Assembly (NCBI GenBank): GCA_013368445.1
Contig: JAACJO010000005.1
Location: forward strand, 1,054,001 to 1,118,000
Reading direction: 5' to 3'
Length of the DNA stretch: 64,000 bases
Source of the DNA: Leucocoprinus leucothites
Taxonomy: Eukaryota; Basidiomycota; Agaricomycetes; Agaricales; Agaricaceae
The notes under the pieces: model-generated
The model's input: only the letters and a program-made list of their open reading frames with translations
The model's database searches: none
What the model was told of the DNA's origin: nothing
Translations under genes and position numbers: made by a program
In this document: positions 56,712-64,000 of the stretch, piece after piece
How the letters are laid out: each line of letters starts with the position of its first letter
How positions within the stretch are numbered: position 1 is the stretch's first letter

Positions 56712-56879
56712 TCATGAACACCTACCTACCTTGAATCTATTTTAGACTTACTTCCTAATCAGTCCCTTTCTATACTCAATCGGTGGTATGTGTGTGACAC
56801 GCCACAGATCTCTTATCTACCTCACACTTCGACAAACGACAACTAGCTAGGACGTTGCTCCAACAAAGATCGTTACATA

Positions 56880-57974
56880 TTGGCACTTTTCCGCTCGGAT
56901 ATGATTGAGTTTAAGGAATGTCAATCTGGGTCTCGCCGGTCAGGTCACCAAGGAACAACGATTTATATCACTTCGTAAGTTCGTGTAGACTCCATATCAT
57001 GATCATGCTCGCCGCTGTTGTTTTAATTATCTCCCCTTATAACGCTCCTTCTTACTGTGATACAGGGCACCCGGCGTATGTCAAAACAATTATCGGTTCG
57101 ACTAATTCCTTGGGCGCGAAGTTTCTAGGCAGGTGCCGGACTGAGGACGGAAAGCCAATTGGGCGGGACACTTGATAACGAAGCATTGTCCCCACTCATG
57201 GTACGACCCCTTGAAAATAGAACAATCCCAAGAGGAGACATCGTCGAGGTGTCGGGAGTCAATTCACTCATCCCTTGGTCGTCAGAAGCCAAAACGGGCT
57301 CCCTGAAAGCATGAAATTATCCTTTCGATTGTTACAGCCTGCCCAACGCCAAATGGGTGGTTTCCTGGTGAGAACAGTGACGCGGGTTGATATTAGCGGC
57401 TGCGCGTGAGCTGATTTCTGAGTGTATAGAATTCACAAAATACCGCTATAGTGATTCTGACGCTACTCCCCTGGACCAGAATAACTAACATCGCCATTCT
57501 GCACCACGGGTGGGGAAGCTTCTCCGAGGACAAGAACAATTGTATGAAGTGGGTCGTAGCTATCTCCCTTTACCGTACCCCAGCTAATAAGTTCCCATTG
57601 ACGTTCTACAGCCCCCCAAGCCTCGAGTTTATCATCGTCGTTTCCAATACTAAGGCCCGAGGAGATGGAAAAAAATCTGCTGTTCACGAGCAAATACCTG
57701 GAACGGCCTATTCAACCCGGAGCTTGAGAGATATAACGTAGCCCGCAAAGACGCCACAACTTTGGTGTTTCATCCTGTGGGGACGTTCGGCTGTTTACCA
57801 AATAATTCTGGTATTTGTGTGGATTCGGCGCTGGTAGTACGTCGCTGTGGACGGATTCACATTCATTGGACCTCTCGTGTCTATGATTTCATTACTGGTG
57901 TACTGCAAACCTTGCGGCGTGTCCCGAAGGCATCCTGTGTATTAGTTGGAAGTCTAGAGAATATGACCAGCTAG
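56880..57974 (+). pseudogene. decayed carbohydrate esterase 16-like (SGNH hydrolase) relic, copy 1
   Basis: No long open frame survives, but nucleotide strings line up in order with the better preserved copy at 59350-60308. ACTGAGGACGGAAAGCCAAT (57141 on) corresponds to the TEEGTPNWVG block; GTGACGCGGGTTGATATTAG (57377 on) corresponds to the TWVGIND block (here VTRVDISGCA). Near 57850 a frame reads GRIHIHWTSRVYDFI against KDHVHPTSRVHDVL. The catalytic Asp of the last block is lost and the frames are shifted many times. CE16 enzymes are secreted acetylesterases of wood-decay fungi; this copy cannot encode one. Confidence 0.55.
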
Positions 57975-58339
57975 TCCCTTGTATATAGTATTTGCAGTTG
58001 AAGTAGCCATTTCGGTATTTCTCGTCACTCGTTTTGCATGGTTAATATCTTGAACTAGTAGTAAACGAAATTGTTCGGGCCCATAAAAATAGACTCTATT
58101 GAATGCGATCACTCTGCATACCACTGGCGCTCTCCAGAACCCAACTTCTATACCTAGCTTAGATGCACGACTCGAAAATTTTAAGACTTGGTCCTCACTG
58201 GCATGGCTTTCTTGCAGTTACTCGTCTCATAGCATTGTAAGTTCGGAAATTACTCGTACGCCCAGCAGGCTTCCCATAATTTGATCATGTTCTCAGTGGT
58301 GATTCTTTCACTGATATCGGATACCAACATGGAGATGGG

Positions 58340-59348
58340 CAGGTACTTTTTTCCGTGCACCTACCTGGCTCCCGTGCACGGGATGCACGGGAGTACAAAC
58401 GGGAGCACGGGACATCAGACCTTATCTTAATGGCTACCGGGTACAAAATGCTATACATATGCTATCATCAGGCTTAATTAAGTACAGAGCACTACTCATA
58501 TGTCTAAAAAAAACTCGAAAACAAACTTCTAACCGTCAGCAGCATGCACACATGCATCTATGCACTTTCTGAGGTAAATTATTCATGATAAAAGCCAGTA
58601 TTCAGATAGAGAATTGGCTTGTATAATTTTAGTAGACCCGTCAAACCAGAAAGAAATGATAGCTGCACGGGACGGAGTGTGAAATTGGCATACACGCACG
58701 GAAGCCTGAATTTACCCAAGAACGGGAGCACGTAACGCACGGTATACACATGCACGGGACACATTTTGCACGGGAATGATCTAAACAAGACCATGTATGG
58801 TAATACTCCTTCTTCCGTGCACGGAACAACAGCACGGTAGCACGGGAGCACGGTAGATGAACGGGAGCTGCCTCATTAGGAAAGTCCCCTCAACTTCACG
58901 CACTGTTCATCCATCACTGATCGGCTTGGTCGCTACAAATCATAAACCAACCATTCATGGACACACAAATGCCATTTAAATGGCTCACAAAGGCAGATTC
59001 ATGCTCACTCATTCACTAGTATAGTATTTACAGTACATGTCAGCAAGTATGAAATATACAGATTGTTTATGATATTAATAATATAGTTGAGACTGGCGGA
59101 ATAATATTGTTTGTTATCAACAATATGAGACGTGGGCCGCTGATGTGAATCAATAGTAAGGCTAGGTCATGGTACATGATCGGTACGGTATGGTATGTGC
59201 ATTGCACGGGACGCGAGCTATAGAGTAAGGTACATGCACGGTAAGGTGCTATATGTGCACGGAAGTGTGCTTGGGATACGTGTAGGGGCACTGAACGGGA
59301 ACGGTAGCATGCACGGGATGCACGGGATGCACGGAAGCTTCACGGGAA
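58340..59348. repeat. field of CACGGGA words in both orientations
   Basis: The 7-mer CACGGGA and variants (GCACGG, AACGGGA) recur dozens of times, clustered at 58371-58410, 58660-58780, 58810-58870, 59195-59235 and 59290-59348. They are mostly on the plus strand; some copies sit in GTGCACGGG inverted pairs. Spacing is irregular (often 8-10 nt, as in GCACGGGATGCACGGGATGC), so it is not a simple tandem satellite. AT-rich unique sequence lies between clusters. There is no supported coding sequence: open frames here, such as 59195-59461, are low-complexity chance frames. I saw no terminal repeats or target-site duplication by eye. Confidence 0.75.
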
Positions 59349-60308
59349 AAAAAACAAGCCGCATGGAGATGGCAAGCCCAGTACAGACAATCCATTCGGA
59401 GTGGATTTCCCGAGCATACCGTGGACAGAAGAGGGGACGCCAAATTGGGTTGGCCATCTAATAACGAAATATTGCCCCCATCCTCGGTTTGATCCCACTT
59501 CAGAGGAACAATCCTCAGATTATTGCGATCATCCTTTGTTGGTATACAATTATGCAAGGGGAGGAGACAGGGTTGCGGGCGTTGCAACGCAGATCCAACG
59601 TTTGTTCCTCCCGAAAGTTGGAAAGAAGCCTAACTGGGCCCCTTGGGATGCGGATAACACGCTCTTTTGTGAGAGTCCAAGCTCTCTACCCTCCTAGGCC
59701 GAACTTAAACTCATGCGGGTACAACAGTGACATGGGTTGGGATAAACGACTGCGCGTAAGTCTAAAGGATTTTTCGACACGACCAGGAAACGTGGCAAGG
59801 CTCGCTCATGTTTCCTGGTGTTCAATAAATAAATAGGAGTTCGATACAAAATGAAGGCAACATCAAAGGCTTGTTCGAGCTTCAAGAAGACTTATACTCT
59901 GCGGGTGCTCGAAATTTCCTCTTTATCGATGTTCCGCCCGTTCACAAAGGGGCGATGGGTGAGAATCAGTGCCCCATCGTTTCCGTTTTCGGTCGTTCAC
60001 ATTTTGACTTTCACTAGAATTTTTTCATGCCAAATCCCGAAAGCTATGAGAAGGCGAGGGATAACTGGAACGAGCTACTTCAGATAGCCATGGGCGATTT
60101 TTTGGCGGCCCACGACGATACGACAGTTTTGTTTTTCTCGTCGACGGCGACGTTTACCAAGCTCATGGAAAATCCGACAGTGTATGGGTTTACATTAGAG
60201 TCAGTTCACGAATTTGGAGGAGCCATGTGGAAAGACCACGTACACCCGACCTCGCGAGTACATGACGTTCTTGCCAGTGATCTCGCAGAATTCTTAAAGA
60301 AGGCTTGA
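59349..60308 (+). pseudogene. carbohydrate esterase 16-like (SGNH hydrolase) relic, copy 2, 5'-truncated
   Basis: Most exons are well preserved. The first recognisable text is NPFGVDFPSIPWTEEGTPNW, then VYNYARGGDRVAGVATQIQR and ADNTLF. A GT-AG intron joins to FLTWVGINDCA (block III, GxND). A second joins to EGNIKGLFELQEDLYSAGAR plus NFLFIDVPPVHKGAM. The last exon ends EFGGAMWKDHVHPTSRVHDV with the catalytic D-x-V-H. The 5' exon with the signal peptide and the GDS nucleophile is missing: the coding similarity starts right where the CACGGGA repeats stop (about 59349). At the last intron (59959-60017) no canonical splice pair I tried keeps the frame. CE16 enzymes are acetylesterases acting on plant polysaccharides. 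I therefore call it broken, although a missed exon is possible. Confidence 0.65.
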
Positions 60309-60756
60309 TTCTATCATACTCGCTCTAACATTAAGTACGTCTTGCACCTTGGTCCTTGGCACCATGTACTGGTTTAGGTGTAAGCTTATGAAGGGATGAT
60401 TAACTGGGATGGGTACTTATGTGTTGTGCGATGTAAACGGTCCTACTTGCGAAGCATCTTCCAAGGGGTGGTAGTATTGAAGCACTGAACTGGGTACTAG
60501 CGACTGAGTTGGGATGAATAGAATGATGTCACGAGCACTTGAACCAGACGAGCCCCTTAGCCCAAGAAGGCAAGAAGGAAGTCACGGTCATTTGGCATCA
60601 TTCTCCAGCTGTGGTGACCTCACCACATTTGTGATTCGTGGCTCGAGTGGTTGTGACCCCTTTCTCCTTCGACCGTAGCCTTCACAGCAGCCGATACTTT
60701 CCATCTGGTCTAATTTACCAAGATATTCGTTTCTTTCATTCCCAAGCTCTCATTTC
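60309..60756. other. intergenic region (~0.45 kb)
   Basis: This separates the esterase relic from the ATG2 start and should contain the ATG2 promoter. I see no TATA box, RNA gene or repeat. Confidence 0.5.
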
Positions 60757-63700
60757 ATGTCCTGGTTCTCGTGGTTGCCGGAGCTACCAGCACTTAACAT
60801 CAACCTCACCTTACCCACCAGTATCCAAGGTCGTTTTTTATCATTCGTGCTAAAGAAAACCCTCGGTCATTTCTTCAAGCCTGGTCAGCTCGATGTTAGC
60901 CAAATCGATTCTCAGATTGGATCCGGGTTCGTGCAGGTGAAAGACCTTGAGCTCGATAGTGGGGTATGTCAAGCCATTGGGTACTGTACTTGATAGCGTT
61001 AATCTCATGATCAGGCCATAAACGCTATCCTCATTGGCTCCCCCCTGAACTTTACTTCCGGAACACTGTCCTCTGCGACTGTTCGTATACCGTGGCCCAA
61101 TCCCCTCACATCTACCGTCGGTTTCTCGATTCATTCGCTCCATCTTACGTTCGAAGTTGCACTGCCGACATCGACTACTCCCTCTCCCGACAACGATCTG
61201 GCTTCCTCTGTCGCTTCTGTCGCAGAATCTTTCTTACACGAAGAGTTGACCCCACGCGAAGAGGCATCCCTCCTCGACTCACTTCATTCCGACTTTCCTG
61301 GGGCTCTCAACGACGTTACACGAGATGTACCAGGAGGTTTGGATCCGTTCGACGTTGGAACCGGTGAGGAGCATCGAAGCGAGACAGAGCCTGGTGGCAT
61401 TTCATTATTTGCGACTCTTATCGAGCGCCTTCTGTCAAGGTTTGAATTTGATGCCCATGACATTCAGGTCACTCTCGTCCACCCAGATAATGCGAGTGTT
61501 ACTTTGACCTTACCGGAAATCAGGTACAATGCGAATACGAAACAATCAGGATCCGCAGCTTCTACAGCCGAGCACATTGTTGGTGTCACTCGATCATTGA
61601 CTTTGAATGGGGTTTTGTTGGGGATGAAAGATCTGACAATGGGTGTCGCGCATACTTCTGATCTCTCAACGTCACATGGAAACACGAATATTCCTCGTGT
61701 ACCAGACCGCACGGTGTCACCCTGTTCGTCCTCTTCATCTCTCGATGACGACACTACCGTAGCGATGTCACAATCTCTTGCAAGCCTTCCGCCGCGCCCG
61801 TTATCCCCTTACTCAACAGCTAGCAGTATGTATCAGAGCGCCCTGTCGGCTGTTGATGAAGCAGATGAGCATCCACGAGAATCAACTTTTCCTCGATCAG
61901 TTTCTCCTCCACACCCTGACTCATCCGACGATATATCAACTCTTGAGGAAGAGTCAGTATTCTCTTCTGGCTCGACTCCCATCACTATTCAGGCCGTAAC
62001 GGCTTCTCCAGGTTCATCGGAGGGGCATACCTCTAATCAAGATGATAGAATGACCTTCTCTTTGCGAGCGGGTATATTCACTTGTGCCCTTCGGCCATGG
62101 CATATTCGGGGTCTTTTGTCCCTTAGTAATGCTTTGGCAGTCAAACCTCCGCAACCAAGACCTCGTCCATCGAGACCCAATGCCCCCATGTCTGTTGCTG
62201 GGCTCACTCCCTTTGATGTAGAAGGTTCTCTGAGCCTTCGTGGTGTTGTCCTTATTCTCTTGCCATCTCGGTCAAGTACAACAAGCAACGATCTTCAGCA
62301 GTTCTTCCATCACCCTTTAGTACCTCCATCCTTACCATCAGGTTATACTCGTCTTCACGTTGAAGGAATTCAAATGTCGTTCAACCTCCCCTCACAACCT
62401 CCTATCGCTCCGGGGCAAAATGTCTCGAGCGCCGTCACTGATTACTCGCAGATGACAGGTACTTTCTTCATCCACAATCTGGACATTTTTGCTTTTCCCT
62501 CATGCGGCAATGGTGATATCTCGGCGTTTCCAATCCTCTTCACCGACCCGTACCTCCCAAGTCAATATACTCCTCAACATCTCCATCCGAACGAGCTGGA
62601 CGGAACCCTCGACCAATCTTTACCCGACTTTGACGTCATCGATTGGACTGACCCCAACAACCAGAAGAAGGGAGCTGCCCGACTGTCATACTGGCGCTGC
62701 AAGCCGAAAGCCCGGCGACAGACTCGTCGACAAGCTCCCGAGTCTCCTGCCTTTCTTCCAATGCCCAGCCAAACGGCAAAGCTATTGAGTACTGATCAAG
62801 ACGAACATGTCGTTTCTGTGAAACTCCAAAGGCTGGTAAGGCGCACGGGATCGCAGCTTGCTGTAGAAGGAAAGATCATGCCACTGCATATGCTCTTGGA
62901 TTTGGAAACTATTTTAGGGGATAATACCGTCATAGATTTTTTAGAAGAAGTTACCCAAGGCACGACCGATTCTGGAGAAATGGGTTCTCTGGATATGGAG
63001 GATACCGACCCTCATAGTTTAGATGACACTCCCCCCGCAACTCCTCGACCACGTCAAGCATCTGATCAAGAGAAGGAAAGACGGCGACTCGAACGTTTGG
63101 TTCTTGAGGACCTGGATTTAGAATATGATTTAGGCGCCGCGCAAGATGGTACGCATCACAAAACTCCCAGTAAGGTACGCTGCTTTTAGTGCTCGAGAAG
63201 CTACTTCATGGTCTAACCTAGGTTCCGGCAACCAGTCCAAGGACGACACAAAGCTTTCCTTGAACCTTGTAGCCCTTCGACTTGAGCTACGGGTTCCATC
63301 CCCGCGAAGCGTCCCCCGGTCTGGTGCTCTGGTGGTCGATATCCACGGAATTGAATTGAAGAACGGCCCAAATCGGGTTGACCATCATCTACGTTTTACG
63401 GAAAGTCCGCTTGAAGGCCCTTCGTCGAAACAAGTGGGCAGCCAGCCGATTTTCAGTGCAGAATGTGATCGTATTCTGCTGGCACATTCTCTTGTTGACC
63501 AGTCAATTGCGACGACGTTACTGTCTCTTGGACCCCTCAACTATAGTGGCGAAGCCCAGTTGCTTGATCAACCAGCGCCTCTACGACCACGCTTATCTGT
63601 CATCAAGTCTCACACTAGCTCAGGCCTGATTATTGCGCTTAACATTGAGCTGCCTTCCGCGCACGCGGTTGCATCCAAAGAGCTTTTAGACGGGCTGCAG

Positions 63701-64000
63701 TACTTCATCGATGATGCGTCACAGTCGCTCGAGCGATTTGCACAGCGTACAGTGAAGGTGGCCAATGAAATTCCTGTGATCGGCGACACAAGTTTGATCG
63801 GGAGTCATTTCTTCTCCAAGACCAGAAGCAACAGTGGTAGTGCTCTAATGAGTAGTACATCCACTAACAACAGTGAAACTGTCGTGAAACTTGCAATTTC
63901 AGAAGGTATTGTAATTTGAAAACCAGAATTGCGCCGAATGTGTTTCCTGATTAACTCTGGCAGCCTTTCTTCGGGCGTGGGTACCAAGAACCGACACGGC
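60757..64000 (+). CDS. ATG2: autophagy-related lipid-transfer protein ATG2 (3' truncated by window edge)
   Basis: ATG 60757 opens MSWFSWLPELPALNINLTLP, then RFLSFVLKKTLGHFFKPGQL and GSGFVQVKDLELDSG: the chorein-N domain of Atg2. Introns at 60964-61014, 63149-63221 and 63906-63963 keep one frame (SGAINAILIGSPL; AQDGSGNQSKDDTKLSLN). Exon 2 (61015-63148) holds the beta-strand lipid channel start and Ser/Asp-rich loops (SLLDSLHSDFPGALNDV, SLFATLIERLLSRFEFDAHD, VTLTLPEIRYN). The window ends early in the next exon; full Atg2 is about 2000 aa, so only its first half is here. Atg2 bridges ER exit sites and the growing autophagosome membrane and moves lipid between them, with Atg9 and Atg18. Confidence 0.92.

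Noticed and set aside
58340..59348. CACGGGA field as a retrotransposon or CRISPR-like array
   Set aside because: No coding region, LTR pair or target-site duplication is visible, and the words are too irregular in spacing and orientation for a direct-repeat array with spacers.
59195..59587. Frames rich in MHGMHGMHG or PCIPCIP repeats
   Set aside because: They are translations of the CACGGGA repeat field, not proteins.

Overview
The window is nuclear DNA of a filamentous basidiomycete, most likely an Agaricomycete. Genes lie close together on both strands. They are cut by many short introns (about 47-90 nt, GT-AG, with CTAAC/CTGAC/TTGAC-like branch sites), and the products match fungal housekeeping families. 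I found no bacterial, plasmid or organellar features, no rRNA, no convincing tRNA and no CRISPR. All gene models are my own manual splicing.

Layout. 1-1624 (-): 3'-truncated RRN6/TAF1C-like RNA polymerase I factor, divergent from mitochondrial ribosomal protein uL3m (1713-2896, +). 3161-8335: an orphan leucine-rich protein, a LisH-CTLH-CRA protein and an unrecognised multi-exon gene. 8476-15000: PIG-M mannosyltransferase, a PQ-loop vacuolar transporter and the GYF-domain splicing protein Lin1/CD2BP2. 15161-28127: RAD54, a small TATA-driven orphan protein, a chromodomain protein and a Crb2/Rad9/53BP1-type checkpoint mediator (SQ/TQ cluster, Tudor, BRCT). 29028-42532: a one-TM orphan, a UDP-galactose transporter, a mitochondrial NAD(P) transhydrogenase, a DapA/HOGA-type aldolase and the pseudouridine synthase Pus4. 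42887-53158: an HxxxD acyltransferase, Mediator subunit MED16, proteasome assembly chaperone PSMG3/Pac3, NCE101 and the NatB subunit NAA25/Mdm20. 53740-56711: two tandem, strongly diverged RPA2 (RPA32) genes. 56880-60308: two broken carbohydrate-esterase-16-like genes on either side of about 1 kb rich in a CACGGGA word. 60757-64000: the 5' part of ATG2, cut by the window edge.

The gene set is mainly core eukaryotic housekeeping. DNA repair and chromatin genes are dense (RAD54, chromodomain, Crb2-like, two RPA2), but nothing shows they form a co-regulated cluster. Several gene pairs share very short divergent promoters (about 88-175 bp): RRN6/uL3m, unknown/PIG-M, MED16/PSMG3 and NCE101/NAA25. 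The least ordinary parts are the tandem RPA2 pair, the esterase relics with the CACGGGA repeat field, a probable 9-nt microexon, two probable GC-AG introns and several in-frame introns that a naive open reading frame reads straight through.
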